From Apostichopus japonicus (taxonomy: Eukaryota; Echinodermata; Holothuroidea; Aspidochirotida; Stichopodidae): a stretch of DNA of 64,000 bases. The notes beneath the pieces are model-generated. The model had not been told where the DNA came from. It worked only from the letters and a program-made list of their open reading frames with translations, and made no database searches. How positions within the stretch are numbered: position 1 is the stretch's first letter; each line of letters opens with the position of its first letter. The DNA lies in NCBI RefSeq assembly GCF_037975245.1, contig NC_092582.1, forward strand, positions 4,310,501 through 4,374,500, given 5' to 3'. Both the position numbers and the translations under genes were made by a program. Of this stretch, positions 1-14,700 are shown piece by piece.

Positions 1-2161
<2,161 letters not shown>

Positions 2162-2261
2162 TTTGTTCTAGATTTGATTTCTGAGAAAGAGGAAATATAC
2201 TAATGGTAAATTTAAGGTATTATTTGACATATTATTCCTTATTAGCAACAATTTTCAGTCT

Positions 2262-3895
2262 GATGGTATTAGTGCTGTGCCGTTTACACGTGTAAACGAA
2301 CGAAACATCGTTTAAACGTTTAATAAAACCTTACGAACGTTTAAACGAAACTATGATATCAACTGAAAATGAAATTATTGGCAAAAATCGCGTATCCATT
2401 CCCGTGTTTATTTTGTCTACTAAGCGAAATAACAACACAACTTACGATCAGTCGAATCATAAACCGCGAACGTAATCCTACTTTTGTCCCCCCCCCGATG
2501 TATCCGGCGATATGAATGGCTTAAACTTGAACGCTGTTATCCTTTTGTGAAAACTTCTTGATTCGCAGCACAAGTGTACTTTATATCGAGCCGACAGCGG
2601 CGGCGGAGATAATCCAGTCAATGCATGTTCGATCGAAATGATTACAATCCCTGTCCATCACGTTGAACTCTCCGACCAGACAATACCGGGTCGAATACTC
2701 GACTTGGTAATAGTTGTTCAAATACATGATCAAAGGAAATGTATCGATTGGAGATCGTAAAAAAAAACTCTGAAAATCAGTAGAGAAATTACCAATTGTG
2801 TACGAAAAGTAAGTTGGTACACCTTTCAAATTTTACGAAAGATCCAGCAAAACACTTTCGAAAAATTCACGCGAAACTGGCAAATCTTGCTAAATGCAAC
2901 TAATGTCATGTATACAAGGCTCTACTACACCCATTTATGAATAAACCGTAAGACCACATCTGGTGTTAAGCGGGGGGGAAAAGAAAGTATTTTCTAGAAT
3001 TTCCAAAAATACGGAAAAAATAATGTCCTACCATGGTTAAGTGTATAGCAAATAGCCTAACCAACTCGTCTGTTACGGATCTCACGTAACTACAAAAACA
3101 CAACCAATTGTATTTTGCGAACTTGACGTTTTCTACAAGAACATGGAAATAATGTTAAGCATTAGTTAATCATGCCGTGTGGCCTAAAACATATTTTATT
3201 ACAAGGTTTACTTTCATAAAGATGACCATAGCTTGATATCTTGTGCTCCGTGTATTAACTGTGCCTCGTGTATCATGGGGAATACGCCATGAAACGTTTC
3301 TTGGAAACGTGCCAAAAATGTTAACAAGCAGGTGTTAGACAGGGGATGAGCGCGCAGTTTGTACCTGGGAAAATTCTGAGCACATATTCAGTATCCTACC
3401 GTAGTATTTAAGTTAGTTTAAGCTGTACTGCAGTTGTAAACTGATGAACGTTTAGTGCACGCTATTCATTGTAAGGCATTCTAGAAACGGGGCTTTGCTG
3501 AACGTTTTTTGTTTCATAATATCGGAGGTTCTGTAAGTTAAACTTTTTAGATTGTAAAACAGATTAAATCTCTTTTCATTTTATAACATAATACAGCTAC
3601 TCTAACTTGTCATTTAAAATTTTTCATCAGCTTCGTGACAATTTAAATTCAAAAAGTTGTCAGTATTTTGCATCCTCAACTGCGATTTTTTTTATCGCCA
3701 GACACGCAAAAAATTCCTTTTCCTTTTCCGGGGTCTTCGCCCCACCAGGGCCCTAGGGCGGTCCCCTGGACCCCACGCCTTTATGCTCGGCGTTTTGTCG
3801 CGATTTTCGCGAACCTTTAAATGTTTAAACGAACGAAAAATCGGCCGTTTAAACGTTTAGGTCTTTAAACGAAAACTCGCAGCCCTAGATGGTAT
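2262..3895. mobile_element. Non-autonomous hAT-type DNA transposon with 8-bp target duplication
   Basis: The element proper spans 2270-3887 (1618 bp). It is flanked by the identical 8-mer GATGGTAT at 2262-2269 and 3888-3895. The left end reads TAGTGCTGTGC and the right end, reverse complemented, reads TAGGGCTGCGAG, so the termini are short imperfect inverted repeats. Just inside both ends lie AT-rich subterminal repeats built on TTTAAACG and its variants (around 2285-2345 and 3815-3875). An 8-bp duplication with TAGxGCTGyG-type ends is typical of the hAT superfamily. I see no transposase reading frame; the short frames inside are not recognisable. It was probably mobilised in trans. It appears to lie in the 5'UTR intron of the helicase gene. 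Confidence 0.85.
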
Positions 3896-5041
3896 CATAG
3901 GCTAATTGAAAAAAAAATGACCTAAAATTTTAAAAAGGCATAGAGCCTAGGCCTTGCTAGGCTAACTTTAACTTCAGCGAATATTCCTATGTAGTATAAC
4001 CCAATGCTATAAGTTAGATTTTTCTTGAGATTGAACCTCCACTGGTCTCCCTTTGTGCTCAGGTATAACAATACCTTTATTTAGACCACGCTACGTTCCG
4101 CCACGTTAGACCAACATAAATTTCACACCTTCGTTTGCCGGTGGCCAAGCAAAATACAAACACTGCAGACCGTAGCTTTGTTTCTCATCGGTCTCGGCGT
4201 TAGAGTACATAAATATGTTAGTACACTTAGCCTAGCCACAAATTTATCATGTAATTTTAGGAGCATTTCTTTTAAACGTTAAGACGCAATGTACGAAAAT
4301 ACTTAAACTATTTAAAATAAAATCATTGCATTTCGACGACGCAGTTAAACTGATATAAAATCGTCAAGCAAAATTCGCGATTCTTGAAGATTTCAAAGTA
4401 CTCACCGATGCCAACGACACAGATTTATTTCAACGTAGCGCGTATGCACGTAGTAGTAGCTTGTGAAAAGTGGCCAAACATGAGCAGCGGAATAAGCTAT
4501 GATTTGGAAGTATATACACATAAGAAATATAATAAGTTTTGGACTTTTTAAATAATTACTTTACATATAATAATAAATAACGTACTCTTAAATAAAAAAA
4601 TTTAAATAATACTTGTTGAAACATGTTTTTTAACATTATTAAAACTAGTTATTCGAAACAAAATAGTCACCCGATTACAATACTGGCTATAAGTCACATG
4701 AGAGCACCTGATCAAGAGGCCGAAACGGCGCAGATCAGAGGGTACAACACATAATACAGTATAGGCTCAATGTCGGGAAATGACAAACATCACAACCAAT
4801 GATTACTTGGCACTTCTCCGTCTATGACTGGTATCCTGACTATAATTGGGTTTAAACATTTGTGCCTTTCAATCCTTTTCTACACTTTGAATATATTTGC
4901 AAAGGTAGTCGCCAGTGAATGATTTAACTCTTCACATCAAGGTCTTTGATCCATCTTGAAGTTTCAAGACGTTGCCTCAGGATTTGTTGCTAACATAACG
5001 TGTACTGTTTTAAATCATTGGAAACTTTTAATGCTTGAAGT
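3896..5041. other. Gene-free stretch between helicase and BBLN; likely divergent promoter region
   Basis: No coding signal. On the minus strand a good donor (cg|GTGAGTAC) falls at 4405, with a purine/CG-containing stretch at about 4406-4450 just upstream of it. Together with the acceptor just upstream of the helicase ATG, this suggests a non-coding first exon near 4406-4450 and a 5'UTR intron of about 2.2 kb that contains the hAT element. The helicase (minus) and BBLN (plus) are head to head, so the roughly 600 bases between 4450 and 5041 probably hold both promoters. No TATA box was assigned. This is inference from splice signals only. Confidence 0.35.
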
Positions 5042-5733
5042 ATGGCAAATGGACCAAATGATAAACCAACCCAAAACCAGACGAAGAGTGGGCCATCAGG
5101 GAATGATATGAATGATGAAGATACTGACCAGCTATCAAATGACGGTAAGAAGAAGCTGCACTGTAATTTGTTACTTTCTGTTGATTTAAATTGTGTTGAT
5201 TGGAAACAAACACTTAGTTATTATCAATTACAAGGTTTTATTTTGCAAAAAATATGTATTGTAAAGTGAAGTCTGTGTGTTAATTTATATTGTACATAAT
5301 AGAGAACAGTACAGTATACATAAATTGCTGCATTACCCATGGTTCCTGACTAATATGTATGTAGTATACAGTGCTAAGTGACCGAGCAGCATTTTAGACG
5401 TGATAATCATAGACAATGTTATGAATGATAGTAATCATTTTCATTGTAATCATTAATTTAAGCTTATCTGAAATTTATACTTTTGTCTGATTTCATATGT
5501 ACAGAATGACATTACATTTCATCTGCTATTTTATCTTCCAATTTTATATAGCAGGGGTTGCATCTCTTTGTGCCACCATAGATCAACTTGACTCATGTCT
5601 GGACAGCCTTGAACAGAAAAACGATTCTCTTCAATCAAAAATGAAGGCATTCCTTAATTCCATGAATGAAGAAAATAGTGAAGAAGAGAAGGTCACACCA
5701 GAGGTCGACAAGAAAACCACAAAGGATAAATAA
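5042..5733 (+). CDS. BBLN: Bublin coiled-coil protein homologue (UPF0184 family)
   Basis: Two coding exons, 5042-5144 and 5555-5733, joined across GACG|gtaaga and atagcag|GGG in phase 1, give 93 residues. That is close to the roughly 80-residue vertebrate protein (formerly C9orf16). The N-terminal third is polar and acidic and looks disordered. The family core follows: ATIDQLDSCLDSLEQKND (about residues 41-58), then a short heptad-rich coiled coil ending near LNSMNEEN, and a charged lysine-rich tail. In other animals bublin associates with intermediate filaments and shapes the lumen of tubular organs, so a cytoskeletal role is inferred by family only. The gene lies head to head with the helicase. 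Reading through the intron instead would give an unrelated tail, so I prefer the spliced form. Confidence 0.82.
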
Positions 5734-5828
5734 AAAGATAATTTAATAAGTGTGAAGGTGCAATACTACAAAGTGCTGATTTGAGCGACCTGTTAAATAT
5801 AATTCAGTTTTGACATATCGACATTAAG

Positions 5829-5834
5829 AATAAA
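5829..5834 (+). other. Polyadenylation signal for BBLN
   Basis: A canonical AATAAA lies 96 bases after the BBLN stop codon, on the same strand, in AT-rich DNA. No other canonical signal lies closer. Confidence 0.5.
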
Positions 5835-6166
5835 AGCAAAGTTACATTTGTCATATATATGCATATCTAGTCTTGGTCAAGATGTACATACTTTTCTTCA
5901 TGATCGTCCCTATATGTATGTATCGATTTCATTTGGCTATTACACTCAAAAGTGGCCTCTGTCTAGTATAGGTTAAAAAATCTAGGATGTGGGGTCACAC
6001 TCAAGAAAATATTTCACGGCATAAATGAATACTGCAATAACCTTATGCAGGTGTGTTGAACTACTACTAGAGTCTTGAAACAAGACTAGTACATATCTAC
6101 GTAGCTCTGTATTGCAAAGTGACTGCACGTTTAGTAAGGCCCTAAGGGTTATATAGGAGGGTTTTA

Positions 6167-6440
6167 GGAGTGTTAGCTCAGTGGTTAAAGCGGTTGCATT
6201 TCAATCATAAGGTCCCGAGTTTGAGTCACTCCAAGATAAAGATTAATGTATGTCGTCCAGTAACAGAGTTGTTGACAATTCATAATCATGGACTTTAATA
6301 TGAATCTAAGAGACTGACTTCGATCAGCTTGTAGCTTTGATAAGCCAATGAGGCTTCTTCGCGAGTTCCTGCTTGCAGGAGGATCTAAAATACATACATA
6401 CATACCCACATACCCACACACATACATACACACATACACA
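6167..6440 (+). mobile_element. tRNA-derived SINE with (CATA)n tail
   Basis: The head (6167-6235) looks like a decayed tRNA. It has a GGAGTG/CACTCC acceptor-stem pair, an A-box-like TAGCTCAGTGGTTAAAGC and a B-box-like GGTCCCGAGTTTGAGTC, but no intact cloverleaf with a proper T arm. A unique body of about 150 bp follows. The element ends in a CATA-type tandem tail at about 6391-6440. This head-body-tail order is the SINE plan: transcribed by RNA polymerase III and mobilised by a partner LINE. A true tRNA gene is unlikely because the sequence continues without a terminator and the stems are imperfect. Confidence 0.7.
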
Positions 6441-8752
6441 AACAATGTAGCATGAAAGACCTGTTGTCTCAAGCTTGTTTCAGTTAAGGTTAGATATGGG
6501 ACCAATATTATTGTAGTCATTCAATGAAACTGTATCTCACATTGGGAGGGCAGGGCATGTTGTGCTAACAAGAGATTATGTCATCTTTTGGGTATGGGTG
6601 GAAGGATCATTGAAGGCACAAAGTTTGATGTTGTTGTTGTCCAATAACAGCCACAGCTAGCAATTGAGGTCATCTTTCCTCTACCATTTTTTATTTTTAA
6701 GAAATGAGCTTTGTAAAAAACATATCAGAGGCTCATCAATCAAACTGGCTAGACTCCTTGGTGTTTTGCTCAGACTATTAATGCCAGCTCCTCAGAAGCA
6801 ACACATTTGAAACTCAAGAGAAACTCCATATTTGGAAATATCAGAGATTTTCCATAGCCTCAACATGTTTTATATGCATCTCAATTTCGTCCATGACAAA
6901 TGATATTAGATAGGATCCATAGGGGCTGTGTTGTTTATAAAAATTTCATTTTTAATATACTTTTATGCATGGACTGATGAGCCTATATCATCACCAATTA
7001 TTATTAATACTCTAGTAAGCCTTAAAGGCTTACTAGAGTATTACATAAAATCTGCTAATTTTGAAAAGTGAGCATTCTGAAAGCTGCTGGAATAGAGATA
7101 AGACTATGGCTCCTACTGTAATTCCCATTTTGGTGACAAATCAAAACTAACACATTATCAAAGGACACATAGGCACTATGGGTTCGTGTTTTAATATTAA
7201 GCCCCTTCAAAGGAATGGGTCTTGCAGTTTCAAACACAGAATTTGTGCTACTAGCTAGTAATCAATGATTCGTGGCATAATGTTTTATGAAATCCACTGT
7301 AATAAGTTATTTCAACAAATGTATTTTTGACATCTAGCTAACATATTTAGAACCATTTTCTTTACCAGTAATTTAACATGAATTGAGAGAAGGGAATAAA
7401 GTGATGAGAAATCAATTTACACTTTCAATAACTTTCTTAGAGTTAAAATTTCTGGGCTTGGCAACTCCGACATATTATCAATTGCTAGGGGGAGATCAAC
7501 ATCCCATACCCTCTGGGGGGGGGGGGGCAATGATTTATGTAGTGCTATGGAAGGGCCAGATGTACTTCCAGGATTTTATAAATTGAGTGGCCCTGGGATC
7601 ATTGAAGTGAATTCCTTTGTAGCAGTGCTGGGTCTCCTCACAACAAAAGTTTAATGTAAAACAAAGTAAGCCAAGAGGCTTAGTGATTCCAACATTGATC
7701 CCAAATGAATGATTCTTTGACCTCAACCGATTTCCATAGAGTTCTTGTACTCACCAAAGGTGGGGGAGGGGGATCCACAAAGCAATGATGAACTTCAACC
7801 AGGATGTACATTAATCTTTGACTTAAATTTGAAGACTTAAACCAAACGTTGCAAAATAAAAACATGTTTGAACAGAAGCTGTATTTGATTTATCATCCCA
7901 TTTAATGTACACAATTATGTTATCATAAAGTAAATTGTGTATGTAAACGTATAAAGAGATACCTTGCATTGCATGCAACCAGGAAAAAGATAAAAAGAGG
8001 CAACAAAATTTATGAAATTTGTTAATGATTCACAAAGGACGAACATTTTGTGCAAATGAAAACAGAACAAAAGATTACATTCATCGCCAAGAAGCATTTA
8101 AATAATGTTGAATTTCAATAAATATTTTTGGTTGTTAGTGATAGTATTACTGTTATATTTTAATTGCAAACATGATAGTTTATGTTTCCATGACATTGGT
8201 CAAGATAACAGTATTGTTATTGAAAACAATGTCCGTAAATTGGTATCTGCATTTGTACCTACTCCACAAAAGGGAAAATAATGATAGAAATTAATTATAT
8301 TAATTGTAATATCAAAAATTTAGTTTTATATCTGAAGGAAGAGCAAAGCCACATTTTATGCACAGTATTTTGAAGTTATTAGCCGGAATTCACCACAAGC
8401 ATCTCAACCCCAATGTCTAAAGGTAAATTGGGCATAAAATTACCCTGTTAAATCATCATCTATGAAGAAAGTACCTGTTTATTACATAAAAATATCTTAA
8501 ATTACACTAGCGCACTACTTTCTATCATGTGCATCAAATAGCAGAACAGACTGACGAAACTGGAAGTTCTTTACAGGGCTGGACTCGGTCAGCACTGAGG
8601 CCATTATCCTGAAAACCCAGCTCTCGTAGAAAGGTCATGTATTCTGCAGAGACAAGTCCTTTATGCCACATCAGCTCCTCTCACAGGGTTCTTATCACAT
8701 GGCCACAGAAAGACACTCCATGAAATGTTTTCAAGGTCTGCCAACTTAAGTT
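6441..8752. other. Gene-free stretch between BBLN/SINE and the SARDH stop codon
   Basis: No coding similarity seen. It holds a G12-type homopolymer near 7507-7528, an inverted pair AGTAAGCCTTAAAGGCTTACT around 7013-7036 and the SARDH 3'UTR (minus strand, from 8752 downward). A minus-strand AATAAA appears as tttatt around 8478, a candidate end of the SARDH transcript. Confidence 0.4.
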
Positions 8753-11700
8753 TTAGCTTGCCCGTTCTAGGACATCCTCATTATCATCTTCATAAATTCC
8801 CTGAATTCTTTTATTTTCAGGATCAAATGGAGATTTGATGTGAATCTGAGCAGGGAATTCCTCACCCATTCTCTCAATGGTATATCTCCCATCCTTTAGG
8901 AATTTGTTGGTAACCTTTGACCCTTGTGGGTGTTTGACATAACCATATCCGATGCTCTTTTTGATCTGGAAGCCATATTCTCCTTGCCGTAGGAATCCGA
9001 CCAGTTCGCCGTTTCTCCTGATTGCCTCCAGACCGAGAAGTGGCACATGACTGTTGAAAAAAAAAATTGAATAGAATGGAAGATTTATTAATGTTTGTTT
9101 GGCTTCAAACAGATGCATACTGAGTAGTTATAGGTGCTGTACTTTTATGGATGCATGCTAGTATCACAGGAAATCAATACTTAAACTTTACGAGACACAG
9201 AAAAATGAGTGGCAAAAACTGATGAGCTAACTACATAATAACAATAATATAAACATAATTTTTATGTAGCGCCAACCAAACTATGAAATAATTCTCGTAG
9301 CGCTTAACATGATAATAACAATGTACATGGAATGGATACATTGTACATGGATACATTGTATGGTGTTAGTGTACATAGCCTATACACAGGTGCTATAAAA
9401 TGAAAAAAAGTAAAAAATAGCTTTGTTTGTGAATAAGAATACTTAACAAACAAAACCCAATATTCCAATAATTTTCAGTAAGGTGAGTTTGAAAGATATG
9501 AGAAGATTCCAGCTTACTCATCGATTGTGAAACAAGCTAGTTTGTTCTTTACACCTTCCTCCTTCTGTTTTGCCGTTGCCTCTCTTCCAAGGAATGGAAC
9601 ATCGGTCTTCATCTTACAGGTGAAACCTAATCCAGCCTCCAGAGCAGTGTCGTTAGAGCGTAGACTGGTATGCCAATGTCGGTAACCTTTGAGAGTGTCA
9701 CAGACAAGTTTGAAGTATGTAACTATATTCATTCAGGTGAGATTCAAAGTGTATGATACAATCTCAGAGTAATTGTGAAAAATATAGTCAATTTCAAAAC
9801 CAGAAGGGGGGCAGGGGGGGGGAGGAGTTTTAATAAAATGATAACGGATTGCAAAGGCAGGATTGAGAAACTCTGTACGGTGACTGATGACTAATGATTA
9901 TCAGATGACCAAACCTCTTAAATCTGACAAAGGGAAAATGTTACATCATGTTTGAAGGTGCAATTTTTCCTGAAATATTTTGGCACTAAAAATTAGTTAA
10001 AATTTTTATTTTGCTATAAAAAAAAATTAAAAAAATAAAAGTAGGACAAATGCAACCATCACTTATGGGTGCAAATCATCAACAACTGCATTATACCCAC
10101 AGATCTTTGAGTGAGTGAGCTTTACTAAGTCCATACCTTTCTCAACACTGAGAGAATCAATAGCCCTGTAACCAGCGTTGATTATCCCATGTGCTGCCCC
10201 TGCTTTCATGACTGCGTGGTAAACGTCCACCGTGGAATCCTTTGGAATGTGCAACTCCCATCCAAGCTCACCGACAAAGGTTAAACGTATTGCCCTCAGG
10301 GTATGGCCAGCCAGCTGAACAACTTGGCTTGTTCCAAATGGGAAGCTATCGTTGGAAAGGTCAGATGAGGTCAGGGCCTGAAGGACATCTCGGCTGGAGA
10401 GAAAAATTGCGATTTGCAAATGAATGGGTTCTGATAATGACGAATGAAAAAATCACAACTATTGAAACATTTTACCGATCCAGTATGGATGTCATGTAAG
10501 ATCATAAGTTAGCGTTGTGCGGTAGTCGGATTTCACACAACCGGTAGTGTTGCAACATGAAACCCGGTATCGTAACTACAACCGGTATTTTCCTCAACTT
10601 TCATCTACGGTTCAAAGCACTTAGTTACGAGACTGTCAATGTCATACATTCAATACGCATAGCCTAGGCTATGTACATACTCTTATACGCACGTTCATAT
10701 AAATAAAAAAAAAAATAACATGCTATATTAGGGCCTTTGTTTTTTAACATACACTTCCAAAAGCAACCCACACCATCCTTCATTCATACTCAACGTACGA
10801 TATTAGATTATCACGTTCGCACAAGGATTAAACTTGTAATCCATACACAAACATAAATTGGGAGTTCCCCACTATTCCATGATATTGGAATAGGGCAACC
10901 CCTTCAAGCTCAAAAGTTCACAATGAAAAGTTTTTAACTATCAACAAGTCACCACGTGTTTGGAACTTCAGACAATAAAATGTTACATAGGGGCTACGTA
11001 AATACAGGATTATAAACTACATACATAAGAATAGTACAGATTTATTTATATCGTTAATCGGCTTTTGTTTACTCCAGAAAATATACTTTCAATACATACA
11101 ATATCAATCTTTCGTACAAAAGATCTTAAAAATTAAAAAAGTAGCGAAAGATAAATATAAATGACATCGTGGAACCCCCCACATTAATAAACAAATCCAT
11201 TTCATTACAGAATCAAATCTCAAGTACTGAACTGCTGTGTGTACCTGTACCGTACCCTAGGCTATAATAATATACATTCCCGTGCGAAGATGGATTTAAA
11301 CTGGATATACTCCCTGCGGTTTTGGCTCAAAATTTAATAAATCGTTATAATTATTATACAAAATGAGGTGAAATGCATAAGGGTAAGATTTTGTACCTGG
11401 GATCCTTGACAATCATCGTTCGAAGGAAGAATAAATAACGAAAATTTCAGAATAACTTTGAGGTGAAAAGTTGATTCGTTAATATATAGGTCTAGGCCAG
11501 TACGTAAGTTGATCAGATATTATTCAAACGAAGAACACAGAAACCAGAAAAAATCGTGTTTTGTTTTCTTTATTACAAATAGTACACGTAGATATTTTTA
11601 TTATGTCCGGGATTCCTGGGAATGATACCGAAACGAATGTAATAACCGGTTGTTTTCCCACTACAGGTAGTATTTACACATTGCTTTGTGATCAGGATTA

Positions 11701-14700
11701 GTCAATACCGGGATCGGGATACCGGGATTCACTTGACTACCAAGATCCTGCACAACCCTATCATAAGTGTTAGCCGGAAATATGCTATAAAGACAAATAA
11801 TGGTCACTCAATTTCAAACTTCAACAAGCATGTTATGCCCCCCCCACCCACCCACCTCCACCTAACCCCACACAAAGGAAGCATTTTCAATCACTGAGAT
11901 AACTGATGGTAAATTCATCAGGCGGTGCAGATTTTAAGGAAAAAATAAACATCTGAGCGAGCCGAAGACCCCGTAACTTACCTCTTTGGTCCTTGAACAC
12001 TGAGTAGACAAACGTCCTCTGTAATGTCTTGTAGTTCACAGTTAAACCTCTGGTCTTCAATGGCAGTCTTGATATGAGTCTTAGTATGTTCGGCACTGAA
12101 GCCTGCTGCTGCGATATAAAAGCCTCTACCGTCAAATTTGGGGGTCACTGAGGTAGCACCGTCCCCGGGAGCGATGGTACTGACCGTGAGGTCACTTTCG
12201 ACCCCTCCAGCTTTATTCAAGATACAGGTATAAACTGTAGAACCTAAAGAGAAGATTGAACCATCAGTGGAAGATTAGAATCATCAGCGGTTTATTAGAA
12301 TCATCAGCAGAATATAAGAATCATCAGTGGAAGAATATTAGAATCATCAGTGGAAGAATATCATCAGCAGAATATTACAATCATCAGCAGAATATAAGAA
12401 TCATCAGTGGAAGAATATTAGAAACATCAGCAGAAAAATATAATAATCATCATAGGCCCGATAAAATTTTGCGCCTAATTGGTCCCAAAACATTTGGCCC
12501 AAACAAAGTGGTTCAAACATATATTGCCCTCTAAAAGAAGGGCCAAAATGGTCCCAAAAATATTGGGCCCCATAAATTTGGGCCCAAACAATGTGTCCCA
12601 AAATGCATGTAAGGTGGAAATAACTTTTCGACCCACCCAGGCCAAAAATGGTCCAGATATTTTTGCGGGCCCAGATGGTCCCACAAGAATCAGGCATACA
12701 TGTGTACCATCTATGAACCAACAATTGTATATCAAGTTTGGCTACGATTTGACTTCAGTTTGCAGTATGACAAATATCCATCACATCATTCTTGAGTTAT
12801 CACGGACCCAACCAAGTGTCACAGAGGCACAGACTCATACACACGCCAAACTGACTGCATAGGTTCCTTTGCTTCCAGCAAGGAACCAACAAGATTGTTT
12901 ACGTTGTTTTAAACTACTTAAGTTCCTTCAAATCTAGATCTTTGTGGTGGATGAATATACCTTCAGGTTTCTGGACGTCATTACTGAATATCCAGTCAGC
13001 TGCTCTCTGGGCATCTGGACCGGTCAAGTAGTATTTACCAAAGTATGACATATTAAAGGCAGCTACACCATTCCTGCAGGTAAGGCACTCATTTTCTATC
13101 TGCAAAACCAAAGACAACCACATCCCTTTAAACCAATAGCAGGGTAATAGCAGGAAAATGAGATACTGTTAATAAAATTTTGAATATATTGAATTTGCAA
13201 TCCTAGCCAGTTGTGTAAACAACAGACCATCCTTTTTATGATTAGTTTTGATGCAGGTCAATCTCTCTGATATGATATCATGTACAAACACTTTTTACTG
13301 GTCATAATATTCTCACCAATACTAATAATTTGAACTGGTGTTGCAATATTTGGACAATTATTGAACTCTACCTACAAAACCTATAAAATCAATTTTTCTT
13401 TATAGCCTGATGAATGCTAATATATAAACAGCTAAAAAAGGGCTTAAAACGATACAGCTCTGAGTGGAAAATACCAATACAAAAATAACAGGCATTGAAC
13501 TATGATCAAAATTTATGGACAATGACAACAATACAGTCCTGTATGTTCTGAGTGGGTAAAAATGCTGACAAAACTAATTAAGCTGCATATTTTAACAAGT
13601 ATCACTCTTTCCTTTTTTGCTCAAATTTCCAATTCTAATCAACTGTCCACTTTACCACTTTAGACACACGCACAAAGAAAAAAAGAACCACAAAATTGAA
13701 ATAAACAGCAATGTCTTGCTTAAATGGAAAGTATTTGCAAAAAGAACCTTAAATGAGATATAAGCAGAAATGTATGTGATACAGAGAAAAGTATTAGATA
13801 GTTTTCACAACAATAATATTTTGGGATGAGACAAATTCTGTTGTAGTATGAGGATTGAAACTTACCAAGTCGTGATGTTTTGGAAAGTCAAAGGAGTAGT
13901 CGTCTTCCAGTCTCTGACCGTATTCATACATCTCGTGTTGAGGATGATCGTACGATCCGTAATAATCATAATCTTTAACCTGAGGAATGGAAATAAAAAT
14001 CAGAAAAGATATCAATGTTATATTAAAGTAGGTGGTTAGCCTAACAGGTCAATGGGAATAGAACATGCCTGTGTACATTACCATGTAACTATTATGTAAC
14101 TATTATTATTATAAACATTATTATGTAACTATCATGTAACTTCCGTACTCTCAACCACAACATACAGTTACCACTATCATCATTGGAAATGGGCCATTAT
14201 GGGAAGATTGGATTGTTACAAACGAATTTATAATGAATCCAGCAGATTCATGTCAATTTAGATATGGCCGTCGACTTTGTGGAAACTTTTAATAGCCAAA
14301 TGAGACATTCTTCTTGGACATTTTTTTACGGCCTGACTCAAGGATTGGCTCAAGTAAAACGTCTGTAAAAGAATGATATGTTACTTACTGGGGCAGTTCC
14401 AGTTGTTAAGAAATATCCTGGCCTTTCCCATCCTAGCCTGGTCTGAAAATGGCAGCCAGCGTCTTCAAGGATCTGTGAAGGATTACAGACTCAATAAACA
14501 ACACAAACACACACTTGGCAGAGATTGAGCAGAGTTTACAGAGCTGTGAATAACAATTTTTTTCTACTGGAGAGATGTAAGGTAGATGCAGAGTGATCTA
14601 CAGATATCTATACATAACTACAGAGACTTAAGATAGATCTATAGCAATCTACAGAAATATAGAGAGATCTGTCGAGATCCACAGAGATCTATATAGATAG

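Noticed and set aside
6167-6235. tRNA gene
   Set aside because: A and B boxes are present, but the arms do not pair properly and the sequence continues into a SINE body and tail.
12404-12862. Overlapping frames rich in FGPN/WGPI words
   Set aside because: They translate the GGTCCCAAAA/TTGGGCCC tandem repeat in a SARDH intron.
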